Part shown: one piece after another, positions 21,620 through 31,786 of the stretch | Position numbering within the stretch: the first letter of the stretch is position 1 | Layout of the letters: the number at the start of each line of letters is the position of its first letter | NCBI GenBank assembly: GCA_038277395.1 | Contig: CM076191.1 | Span: forward strand, 173,460,552 to 173,524,551 | DNA length: 64,000 nt | From: Dryocosmus kuriphilus | Lineage: Eukaryota; Arthropoda; Insecta; Hymenoptera; Cynipidae | Direction of reading: 5' to 3' | Notes under the pieces: generated by a model | Database searches by the model: none | What the model was told of the DNA's origin: nothing | Seen by the model: the letters and a program-made list of their open reading frames with translations, nothing else | Position numbers and translations under genes: made by a program

Positions 21620-22965
21620 AACTCTGCCCGCTTTGCGGGCTCACTCTCATCGCGCGCTCCGCGCGCGCCTGAGGGCACTCACGCTTCGCGTTCGATACGT
21701 TATTTACCTCGCGCTATGCGCCCGCTGTTTACATATCGTATAAGCCTATAAATTAAAGATCAAACCATTGATCAGTTTAATTTGGTAATTTTTGTAATTT
21801 TGGTCTTAATCTTTCAAAACACATAATTAAAATATCTAATGGCCGTAAGACGTAGCCATGGTGTGATTTACCGCGGTTTTACTGAGAGCCGGCGTTTTTT
21901 TTTTAGATGGCAGTTGCTCCCATTAGCACCCTGCAGTGATTGTTTACCCATTTTTTAAAATTATATATCTATATAAATATTAAATTAAATCAAGAACTGT
22001 GATTCAAAGCCTTCATAATCTACAATCATAAAATGAATTGAACATATTTTTTCAATTTAACTTTGAAGAAGATTTCCAAAGCACCTACGGCCTTGACGAT
22101 TACATTCTCATTGCGACATTCGCGCTTCGCGCTCGATAATTAGGTTAACAAAATGTTCTCTTTTGAAAATTATCAAACTTCTTGAATTTTGTTCTTATTG
22201 AAAAATTTCGTGGGGATAATTTTCAAATATATTAAATACTTATTAAAAATGTCACCTGAAATGTCTATTTATCATCAAATCAGCTTTTCTATTTCCCTTA
22301 ATTTTGAAAATTTTGAAAATAATATAAGTTTTTTAATTTTTCATCAAAATTAGAAATGACATTTGAATAATTTGAAAGTCTTTTTGGCGTGTACCAAAAA
22401 CTTGAATAAAAATTTTAAAAACTCATAAAAAATTTTGTTTCAAGTTTTGAAAAAGTTCTAACTTTTTTAATTTTGGTCTAATCGAAAAACTTAACTAGAT
22501 ATTTTAAAAATATATTTGATATCTACTGAAAAATTTTTATTGAAATTTCCTGATATATCAGAAAATTATTTTTTTCTATTTTTTGAAAATTTTCAAAATC
22601 TTCAAAAGTATATAACTTTTCCAATTTTTATCGAAATTAAAAATTTCATTAGGATAATTTGCAAGTTTTTCAGACATCTCTGAGAAACATTCACAAAAAT
22701 TTCTGAAACTTGAAAACAATTTTTTTTTTAATTTTGAAAATGCTCTAAATGGACTGGACAAATCCTTGAAAAGTTAGTGTGGCAACAACATTCAGGTAAA
22801 CATACATACATACAGATATACAGACAAACAGACAGACAGAAAGACACCGACAAAATTGTATGATTTTCGGATTCTCTGACTGCCGAAACGTAAAGATCCG
22901 TTAAAAACCAGAAATTGAAAATTTGGACGATTACATTACACTCTCATGAATGAGAATGTAAAAAT
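21620..22965 (-). repeat. GC-palindrome element, divergent copy E (reversed)
   Basis: Reads in reverse orientation to copy A. A GC block with palindromes (cgcgcgctccgcgcgcgcc, ctcgcgctatgcgc) lies at 21625-21735, with a further gcgcttcgcgctcgataatta at 22125-22145. A long AT-rich body of gaaaatttt-type words follows (22150-22780). Then come gacagacagaaagacaccga at ~22825-22850, ttcggattctctga, and the terminal ctctcatgaatgagaatgta at 22940-22960. The order is as in A and B, but the body is diverged and 21840-22080 is extra. The short ORFs inside are not genes. Confidence 0.65.
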
Positions 22966-23349
22966 GATTAGATTACCCAACGAAATTTCTAATGATGATT
23001 TAAGAAAAGCTGGTTTAAGTCTGGACGACATTGGTCCTGTTTACATCGTAGGGTTTATATTAAGCGCGATGAGATTGGCCCAGATTCGCGTCGGCGCAAA
23101 AGCCGAACAGCTGCAGGTATGCATACGTGTGCGATGAGATCAGCAGAGAGCAACTATCCGAAATGCGCTTTTGCGCCAACGCGAATCTGGGCCACTTTCG
23201 TATTTAAGCTAGCTTATTCTAGGCGCGCTTACTATAAGCCCTACGGTGTGAACAGGACCATTGAAAATATGTTAGGTACGTTAATATCGCCACACATAGA
23301 CGTGCTAAAACATGATCAGAGACCTCTATGGAACGGTTACACTACATAG
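22946..23349 (+). pseudogene. Two coding-looking fragments around a hairpin, unrecognised
   Basis: Not recognised. Frame 2 from 22964 reads MIRLPNEISNDDLRKAG...GPVYIVGFI, and frame 1 from about 23200 reads SRRAYYKPYGVNRTIENM...PLWNGYTT. Both are balanced in composition, unlike the AT-rich junk around them. Between them lies a 27-bp inverted repeat with a 63-base loop (23077-23193), which could be an inserted element that split one ORF. The fragments may come from a virus or a transposon. Confidence 0.3.
23077..23193. repeat. 27-bp inverted repeat with 63-base loop
   Basis: Left arm 23077-23103 (ggcccagattcgcgtcggcg...) and right arm 23167-23193 (...cgccaacgcgaatctgggcc) are complementary at 26 of 27 positions. 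The loop contains cagctgcag and tgcatacgtgtgcg. Confidence 0.85.
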
Positions 23350-23629
23350 GGTATGCACTAATTATTGTAATTTTTTTATATCTTAATTATAAGGAAGAAT
23401 TACTAGAATGTGTCACCAAATGTATACCTAGGAAAATATGTTTAGTCTGCATTAAAATATGAGTAGAAACACCATACCCATAAAGTAATCTATAACGCTA
23501 GTGTATAACCTTCAATTTAACATACGCGAGAACTTAAAAACCAACGAATCAAAATTTAAGAGACTAAATAAATCTAAAAAGGCTCACGCTTATAAAAAAT
23601 TATTATTAAAGAGTAATTTCCGCATAACA
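23350..23629. other. AT-rich interval, nothing recognised
   Basis: No ORF, motif or repeat match seen. Confidence 0.4.
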
Positions 23630-23935
23630 GCGTTGCTACTAGAAAACTTTTTTTGATGGTTGCTTTACTAATATTACGTATCTTGGAATGAATTCAAGTA
23701 TATCTCAAAATAAGGTATTCTTCAAAAGTAAAAAAAAATTTCCATCTTTGTTATTAAATAAAAAAAAATTACAAAATTTTTTTTCAAAAATCCGTTCGGT
23801 GATATGAATGCCGCAATATTATAATCTTTAATTTAAAAAAATACTTGCAAATAGAATAAGAATTGCCTTCTAAAAGTAAATTTTTTCACATACGTTTTTT
23901 TTTTCCCCGTGCTTGCCGCATATGTAACTTGATAT
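23630..23935 (+). repeat. FB-A repeat arm, copy near gene 2
   Basis: Closely related to 2770-3095 (gttgctttactaat-ttacgta, ttgatatggaccca). Both copies lie a few hundred bases upstream of a secreted-family gene (gene 1 and gene 2), so the duplicated gene unit included this repeat. Confidence 0.7.
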
Positions 23936-24013
23936 GGACCCATGGAAATTATGATGTAGAATTTAATTTGGCTATTCGTTTTTAAATAAAAGGCGCTTTG
24001 TAAATTTCTATTA

Positions 24014-24148
24014 AGGGAGCGTCCATAAACCACATGGACAGTCCTTTTTTTAAAGTAAAGACTAAAATAAAATTGCTGCGAAGTTAAAAAGGGCACAACG
24101 TCATAAAAAAAAAAGAAAAAATATCCACTTGCTTTATGAACGCTCCCT
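24014..24148. mobile_element. 135-bp MITE in the gene 2 promoter flank
   Basis: Terminal inverted repeats agggagcgtccataaa and the reverse of tttatgaacgctccct. The orthologous flank of gene 1 (about 4478-4510, aaatctgtgctaagtatacacatgcc) lacks it and provides the empty site. Interior is mostly A and T runs. The end at 63426 (agggaacgtccattaattacg) resembles this TIR. Confidence 0.8.
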
Positions 24149-24196
24149 AGATATACACATGCCGTAAATCTGACCTAGTTTTTCGACTTAAATGGG

Positions 24197-24204
24197 TATA
24201 TAAA
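24197..24204 (+). promoter_or_regulatory. TATA box of secreted gene 2
   Basis: TATATAAA 60 bases before the ATG at 24264, in the family context aaatgggtatataaactgaaacatcttgtac. Confidence 0.65.
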
Positions 24205-24263
24205 CTGAAACATCTTGTACAATTTTCATTACCTATATACACTGTTACTCTGTTTAAAAGAAA

Positions 24264-24606
24264 ATGAGGATTCTTCTCGGCAGTCTGAGCTTTATGTTCG
24301 TGATTTTGGTTAATTCTACGGGTAAATGTTTCTCATAGTGTAAGAAAATTACGCATATCTTTTTAAAAAAATAAGGAATTATAGGTAAGATACTTAATCT
24401 TTTCTAACGATCAAAAAGAAATGCACGAATTAATTCCAAAAAATAATTTGAACATAAATAAACGTATTCTGTTTATTAAAATTATTTAATAATTATTTAA
24501 ATAATTATTCAACACAATATTTCAAACATATTAAGAAACTAATTTTTTTTATTTCTATATTCATTATCAGATAGATAATTGCTTTTGGATATACCCAGCA
24601 ATATTG
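24264..24606 (+). pseudogene. Secreted-protein family, gene 2: exon 1 plus intron, exon 2 missing
   Basis: Exon 1 is 24264-24321, exactly 58 bases as in gene 1, and encodes a signal peptide (MRILLGSLSFMFVILVNST) ending in phase 1 with donor GGTAAATG. The intron is alignable to gene 1's intron at nucleotide level (gtaagaaaattacgcatatc, tttaaataattattcaac, ggatatacccagcaatatt) until about 24606, then similarity stops. No exon 2 with the family motifs is found before LINE-1 or after it (28440 onwards). Either the 3' half was deleted, or exon 1 now joins an unknown exon. Confidence 0.75.
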
Positions 24607-24839
24607 AATTGCATTGCAAGCACCGTATTGTAAAGTAACATTGCAATAAATTTATGTACATGTATTGTGATTTCACAATAGATTCTGCTTTAAATATAGT
24701 TCAAAAATTTGATGAATTGTTACTGAAGTGACATCAATGAAAAGATCGTAATATACTATTTGCTTAATACGCTGATCATCACAAGAATCTTCGACAGCAG
24801 GCAAATCATGAAGAAATTAAAGAAATTACTTAGCTAACC
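24607..24839. other. Junction between gene 2 intron and LINE-1
   Basis: AT-rich, containing gcattgcaagcaccgtattg; no homology found elsewhere in the window. The true 5' end of LINE-1 may lie in here. Confidence 0.35.
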
Positions 24840-27800
24840 TAAAAACAGTCTCCCTCTGCTCGGTGGGTTCCTGTCACCACTACGCAGCGCGTCCTCAGGT
24901 TGCGGATAGAGGAACGGCCCCTGAGGTTGAACAGCTTCTGAGGTTAACTGCGAATACAAGAATAAGCAGTCGCGGACAGCCAATAGGAACCAGTCGTGGG
25001 TATGGTGAGCCCACATTGGTAAAAAATAGGTACACGACGGCCATGGTTTGGGGGGATTGACCCTTTCGCTTCCATACGCAATAGTTGGGTTCTACCAAGC
25101 CGAGGCGCAGCGTGTATCCACCTAGAAACACTACCCGAACTAAAACTAAAAATCTTGTAAGGGGAAAATTCTGCTGCCCCATTGGACACCACAGCGATGA
25201 CACTGCCCGCAAGGGATGTGTGGAATGATTCGCCTGTAGGGTCAACGTGGCATTGATGCCAGTGTGGCGCACTGTCTTGCAGGGGGACATTAGGATACGA
25301 GGATGAAACCACAATGTGTCTGACGACAAGTTGACACGGTCCTTGTCAAAGTCGGAAAGCTCCCATACTTAGACATAGGGAGGTATGGGGTTTATTACTC
25401 CTGGGACGGCGGACTCACCTGCGATCGGAACAGGATCCCTAACGTGCGGACTTTCTTAAAACTATCATGGCTAACTTCCAAAAACGAACAACTACAATAA
25501 ATTATCTTAAGGCATGAACTCTGAACGTGCGTAGTCTAAATACTGGCGGATTTAGCGAACTCATTGAGATAGCAAAGAGATACGATATTGATATAATAGC
25601 ACTTCAAGAAACCTGCTGGCCTGGCGAGTATGCATCAATCTCCAAGGATAACACTTTTCAATATGGGGGAGCTAAAGGGCGCAAACTGAGGACCGGGTTT
25701 CTTATGAATAAAAGAATTTCGCAAGCGGTTATCGATATGCAATTCATTAACGACTGGTTATCATATATTGTACTAAAGGGTAATTTCTGCAAAACAGGTG
25801 CTAATTAACGTGCACTGCCCTATCGAGGACAAAGACGAAGATACTAAAGATCTTTATTACGAAACAATCGAACAAGTTTTTGACAAGTTCTCGAAGTTTG
25901 ACGCAAAAATAGTATTGGGAGACTTCAACGTGAAAATTGGAAAAAAACCGATGTGTATGCCTACAATAGGGTCAGAAAGCTTGCATGACGTCAGTAATGA
26001 TAATTGGACTAGACTAATAAACATTGCAGCTTCAAAGAACCTCGTTGTCAAAGGCACATATTTCAAGCATAAAAATATACATAAGGCCACCTGGACATCA
26101 CCAGATGGTATCACTCACAATCAGATTGATCAGGTTTTAATTGACCGAAGACGTCATACAAACATTCTCGATGTAAGATCGTACAGGGGAGCGGATTTAA
26201 ATTCAGAACACTTTCTCGTGATAGTAAAACTAAGATCTAGACTAGCGTTAAATAAGGAAACTAGCCCTCCAGAGCCAGCAGTACATTTCAATATAGATAA
26301 GTTTAAAATGCCAACAGAAATATTGAATTATCAAGTAAAGATTTCTAATAATTACGACGCTCTTCAAAAACAGGGAGACGATAGCGATAATTGTGAGGAG
26401 GATCCGGAAACCCTGCGGGGCAATATGAAAGAGGCGATAAAGACAGCCGCGAAAAGTACTATAGGTTTAAAGAAAGTAACCAAAAGCAAACCGTGGTACG
26501 AGTGCAAACTATGGTTTCGAAAGCGAACAAAGGCCAAAAACATTAGTTTAGAAAATAAATGCGATCAAACACATAAGAAGTATCTCGAGATTAGTAAAAG
26601 TACAAATAGGTTTTACAGATCCAAGAAAAGGGAGTGGGAAAAGAATAAAATACAAGCAATGGACACGCATAATAAGCAAAATAGCCCGCGTGAGATATAT
26701 AGGGGAATAAATTTTATAAGGAAAGGCTTTAAAAGTAGAACGGAAGTAATGAGGGACGAGAATGGCAATCTAGTATCTGATGCAACAGAAAGACTAAATT
26801 TATGGAAAAACTATTTTGATAAGTTATTGAACGTACGCGAAGCCCCCGTTGAAGTTAATCTCGGTGAAATCCACACTGCTGATCTACTAATTGATGAGCC
26901 TTCTGATAAAGATATAGAAATGGCCATAAAGAAGGTGAAAAATAACAAAGCCGCGGGCATTGACGACCTACCGTCAGAACTGATAAGAAATGGGGGCCCT
27001 CGCCTCACAAGCCAAATTTATAAATTAATACGCGCAATCTGGAAAACAGAACGCATCCCGGAGGAATAGAATACCTCTATTATTATACCCATTTTTAAAA
27101 AAGGCAATAAAATGAACTGTAACAATTATCGGGGAATTTCACTTGTGTCTTCGTGCTATAAGATCCTGACCAATGTAATCTTAAGTAGACTAACGCCTTT
27201 TGGTGAGGAAATCATTCGGAATTACCAGTGTGAATTCCGCCGAAACCGGTCTACAAGCGATCAAATGTTGACAATTAGACAACTGTTAGAAAAGAAATGG
27301 GAATTTAATGAAGCAATACATCAGCTATTTATCGACTTCAAAAAAGCTTACGGCTCTATTACACGCGCACGAATGTACTGGATTCTGGAGTTCTTGGGTG
27401 TACCAAGGAAATTGGTTATACTTATCTAGTTTATCTGAAGAGTTTTTGATCCGCGATGGCCTGAAACAGGGCGATGCACTTTCGTGCATCCTTTTCAACT
27501 TAGTTTTAGAATACCTGGTCAGAGAAGTACAAACGAATCCGTCCGGTGCTATCCTCAATGGGATAATACAAATTCTGGGATATGCGGATGATCTCGATTT
27601 ACTCGGGGATGATAAAGAAACGGTAGCTAAAAATGCGGAAATCTTGATCACAAAAGCCAAGGAAATAGGTTTAGAAGTTAGCGAATCGAAGACAAAATAT
27701 TTGATCGTCGACAGATCATGACAAAGCAATGAAGAGGGGGATCTAATAGCCGGAAATATGAAATTTGAAAGAGTTAATGAGTTTGAATACCTCGAGACTA

Positions 27801-28435
27801 TTATAATTAGCGACAATAACATTAAAACGGAAATTGACAGGCGGCTGCACGCTGGCAATGGGTGCTACTGTGCAACAAATACATTACTGAAATCGCGATC
27901 GTTATCTAGAAACATCAAAGTAAGAATTTACAAAACGATAATAATGCCGGTCGTCATGTATGGGTGCGAAACGTGGGCGCTGATGAAAGGAGAGGAGAAC
28001 AGGTTTAGGGTATTCGAAAATAAAGTACTTCGAAAAATCTATGGTCCCAAAAGGGACGAAGAGACTGGTGAATGGAGAAAACTGCATAATAATGAGCTTC
28101 ATGCACTCTACGGGTCAGTAAATATTAATAGAGTAATGAAAGCGCGCAAATTAAGCTGGGCGGGACATGTTGCAAGAATGGGCAACGAAAGAACAGTGGC
28201 GCAAGTTTTGAGAGGGAAACCGATTAGTAACAGTCCTCTAGGCAGACCGAGAAACAGATGGGAGAAAAACGTAAGGGATGATCTAAAAGAGCTAGGACTT
28301 GATTATTTGAACTGGATGGAAGATGCACAGGATAGAGATGCGTGGCGGTTCTGGGTAGCTGAGGCAATGAACTTCCTAGTTCGCAAAGCTACACCATAAT
28401 AATAATAATGAGAATAATAATAATTATTATTATTG
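24840..28435 (+). mobile_element. LINE-1: APE/RT non-LTR retrotransposon, decayed
   Basis: A GC-richer 5' region (24840-25466) is followed by a single long ORF2-like frame and a simple 3' repeat (aataataat ... attattattat, 28398-28435). About 300 bp of its 5' region recurs in reverse at 50285-50585. The short 3' end with a simple repeat suggests an RTE-like clade, but that is an inference. No target-site duplication was found. Confidence 0.85.
25467..28399 (+). pseudogene. LINE-1 endonuclease-reverse transcriptase
   Basis: The polyprotein would nick target DNA and reverse-transcribe its RNA. I start it at ATG 25467 (MANFQKRTT). The endonuclease carries LNVRSLN, IIALQET, VLGDFNVKIG and the DLNSEHFLVIVK motif. 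RT follows with YRGISLVSSCYKIL, FRRNRSTSDQ, FIDFKKAYGSI (first Asp), LKQGDALSCILFNLVLE and YADDLDLLGDD (catalytic box). The C-terminus has YGCETWALMKGEE and WAGHVARMGNE. Damage: TGA for Trp at ~25515, a frameshift near 25795, TAG for Trp at 27067, a frameshift near 27425 and TGA at 27719. The catalytic residues are intact although the frame is not. Confidence 0.9.
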
Positions 28436-28439
28436 TTAT

Positions 28440-29690
28440 TATTATATTGAGTGGCTGCCAATGGAAAAAAAAATTATCGTTAAATTATCAATTATGAAGA
28501 GGGGTTCTCGCAGGAGGAGGAATAAGATCTATTTTTCGTTTACTTTTTTTTATTTAGATAAACAAACATTTATTCCATAAAAACTTAAATGGTTAATTAC
28601 AAGGTAAGCTTATCTCCTAAATTATTAATAACATTGAATTCATCAGTTTTATAATCTCTCTCTTTTTATTCTTATCAAAAATAATATAATCTATTTTTAA
28701 TTTATTCGCTATTCCTTTTTCTTTTTGTAAAATTCACAGATAGTGATCTGATCACTCTCGTTCGTAGACATGATCAGAAATATTCTATTTCAAAATCTTT
28801 AATCATGAAACTGCGTGGTAGTTTATCAACGAATCCTTATATATTTCTGATTATTCAGATTCATCAAAATTTCAATTACAAATCTCAAATATTAAACCTC
28901 GGATCTATTCACTATAATATTGTAACTTATTTTCCTATTAAAGAAGAGGAGCAGAAAGGTAGGAGAGATTGTCGATTATTAAAATTCCTGTATGCTCTTA
29001 ACAAGAGAGAGAGGGGGAGAGAGAGAGAGAGAGAAATGGTAGGAACAAGAGAGAGAGACATCTCTCGCAGAGAGTCACTTCGGTTAGATATAAAGGGTAA
29101 ACCTTCTATTCCACGTCCATACTTCTCTACTCGGATGCTTATCACACTTTTATTCAACGCTCTAGATTTCAATACTAGGAACCGGCGTGTGTCAGAGTTG
29201 AGAAGTAAACTTCTCAATCCAACAACACGACGTTGCTCTTATTGGAATCGAGAAATCTCTCTAACGAAGCGTGAGTTCGATCACCGGAAGTTTCTTGCTA
29301 TCAGGATGACCTGGTAGCAAGATTCTGCTCGGTTCTCCTGACTTCCTACAGGGTGAATTCGGTTTCAGGAGTAAACTCCTGGACCTGCCCACTCGCCGTA
29401 GTCGACCCTACTTTAGCAGTCGAGACAGATATAGAAGGTGAACCTTCTACTCCTCCCGATCAACTAGAACTGAGATGCTCGCGGTTCGTTTTCGAGTCGC
29501 CGAATGCTCGACATCTTCTCGCGATTTCGCCTTTTATGGCTTCTCGCGAGATGAAGTCCCCAGCATCTTCCCGCTTCATGCGTGGGTGGGAGTTCCCGAG
29601 CATTCTCTCTCGCGTTCTGGCCCGTTTAGATGCTTCCTAACCAACCTGCTGCTCCCATATCCGACGGGTTGGCTATACATAGCATCTTAA
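28440..29690. other. LTR-like or composite repeat with GA microsatellite
   Basis: 28440-28980 is AT-rich without a gene. A (GA)n run lies at about 29004-29035. The following 600 bases are less AT-rich. They carry several small perfect hairpins with a TAAA or TGAA loop (ttgagaag-taaa-cttctcaa at 29198-29217, caggag-taaa-ctcctg near 29367-29382, tagaagg-tgaa-ccttcta near 29432-29449), like the agaag-taac-cttct at the head of the gypsy LTR at 5616. Open frames here (29353-29640 and others) look spurious. Confidence 0.4.
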
Positions 29691-29704
29691 AAATTACTGG
29701 AGGT

Positions 29705-30400
29705 CCCAATATATTGTACGTATAACAAACATCGTGCGCCAAATAAGGTGCCCGTTCTTAGTGCGTAAGTAGACACATATTTTATGGCATATTTAATCAA
29801 ATTTTCTCATGAATAAAACCATTAAAGTATCCAAAATAGGCTGCAGATTACAGATTAGAAAAAAAATTTAAGTATACTGCAGAATATTTTATTTTCCAAC
29901 GCTTTTTCCCACTATAATGATAACTGAAAAATATCAAAAAATAACCTGACTAAACTTTTTAGAATAAATGTTAAACGACGATGCAGGGTTTGCGGTTGGG
30001 GAGACTTACCGTAAATATGACGATTGGGTGCGGGAGGCTTGCCGCACTTTTGCCACTTTGGAGGAAGACTTAAAAATTTGTTGATTCTTTCTTGTAGGAG
30101 AGATGCTGCAGGAAGACTTGCGGCTAGTGAGAGCTGTGAGATAAGCCGCGGATGCACAGTGGGGCAAAAAAACGTCTGTAGATAAATTGATTTTTACAAG
30201 GCAATTCTTATCCGTTTTGCAAGTTTTTTTAAAAATGAAAGACTATAAGATTTAACATTCATATCACGGAACACATTTTTCTTAAAATTCCATTTTTTTA
30301 TTTAATAACAAAAATGGAAAAACTTTTTTTTTTACTTTTGAAGAGTACCGTATTTTGAGAAATACTTGAATTCGTTCCAAGATACATAAAATCAGTGAAG
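29705..30400. repeat. FB-A repeat, third copy
   Basis: 29705-30290 matches 2040-2590 (caaacatcgtg, ggtgcccgttc, gactaaactttttagaataa, gataagccgcggat). 30300-30400 matches the reverse complement of 2780-2880, so the foldback structure is retained. Confidence 0.75.
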
Positions 30401-30938
30401 CCTACAAACTTTGTTAACTTAATGTAATTACATGTAAATAATTAATTGCTTAACTTTTAAGGACACCTACATGACAATAAACAATTTTTATTGTTAATAA
30501 CAATTGTAATAACATATTTGTATCATCTTGTGCAATTATAAACAAAATGATTCCGATTTTCTTTGAGGAATTAACAGAAAATTATTTAGTTATTACGTTT
30601 TGCTATCAATCGATAACAGTTGATTATTGTTTAAACAATCCTAATTAATAAATGTATTGATACAAACACTGGATTATTACATTACCTATTATTCAGCGCT
30701 CATCTTTCTATAACGAGTTTGAGAAATTATTTCATAAAGGTAGAAACAGCATTGCTTCCAGAAGCAGAATAATCGGAGAGCTGGTGACAAAAAACTGCAC
30801 GAGTTTTGTAATGGCTCATATTTCAATATGATGTAGTATTAAGGGTGTATATGAGTCAGCACCCACTAGCAAGGTCAGGCAGTTGGCGGTGCGCTTTGAA
30901 GTATGTTCAATGATTACATGTATTACAAGTATTAAGTA
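30401..30938. other. AT-rich interval, nothing recognised
   Basis: No ORF over 60 codons with any motif; aacaat/attgtt words only. Confidence 0.4.
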
Positions 30939-31100
30939 CGAGAAAGTAAGTGTACTGGTACTCTCACAGCTGTAGGGAATACTTTTTCGACATGTTGGCA
31001 AAACTGCCGCGTAGCTGACCTGACCCCTCCCCTTCAAAACGAGACTAATCCGAGGTTAGTGTGTTGAAAACTCTTGACGCAGTAGCATCTCTCGCGAAAA

Positions 31101-31782
31101 ATGTCGATCGTATCTCCCGCCAGATGCGAAATTCGTGCCGCCATTCGCTACCTCGTTATGAAGGGAAAAGCTCCAGTTGAGATTTATAATGAGGTGAAAA
31201 CTGTTTACGGTAATGGAGATATAAAGCGTACGAGTGTGTAAAAGTGGTGTCGCGAATTTAAAAATGGCCGCACTTCCATGCATGACGGTCAGAGGAGCGG
31301 AAGACCTTCAATTGTCACTGACGAACTTGTGGAAAAAATCGAGATTGCGGTCCGTGACGATCGCAGATTGGCGTTAGATGATCTTTCTGCGATATTTCCG
31401 AAAATCTCCAGATCCCTGTTACACGAAACAACCACAGAAACTCTCGGATATCGGAAATTATCTGCAAGGTGGGTCCTAAAACAGCTGACAATGTCAAACC
31501 TCACACGGGCAATGCCATGAAGCAACTCCTGGACTCTTTTGGATGGGACGATTTGAACCAACCACCGTATTCCCCTGACCTGGCCACTTCAGATTTCCAT
31601 CTCTTCACTTCCCTGAAGGTGCACATGGGTGGAAATAAGTTTTCAACGGACGGGAGATGAAGGGGGAGGCGGAGAAGTGGGCGAAAGAGATGGCGGGAGA
31701 CTTCTTAGAGGCAGGCATCAAAAAATTGATCCCGCGGCTCACCACTTGCATCGAGAGAGATGGTGACTATGTCGAAAAATAA
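31101..31782 (+). pseudogene. mariner-X transposase, internally deleted
   Basis: Starts MSIVSPARCEIRAAIRYLV and continues through the first HTH with an in-frame TGA (SV-stop-KWCREF) near 31240. Next come GQRSGRPSIVTDELVEK and the second HTH. It then jumps (about 31480) directly to a stretch matching the loop before the third catalytic Asp (WDDLNQPPYSPDLATSDFHLF), so the first two catalytic motifs are deleted. Another frameshift at about 31655 precedes a normal C-terminus ending GDYVEK-stop at 31782. It cannot be active. Confidence 0.85.
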
Positions 31783-31786
31783 CTTA

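Noticed and set aside
27325..27858. 177-codon minus-strand ORF
   Set aside because: Antisense of the LINE-1 RT domain.
28805..29317. 170-codon ORF
   Set aside because: Runs through a (GA)n microsatellite with RERERE translation and hairpin repeats; no motif and no splice context.
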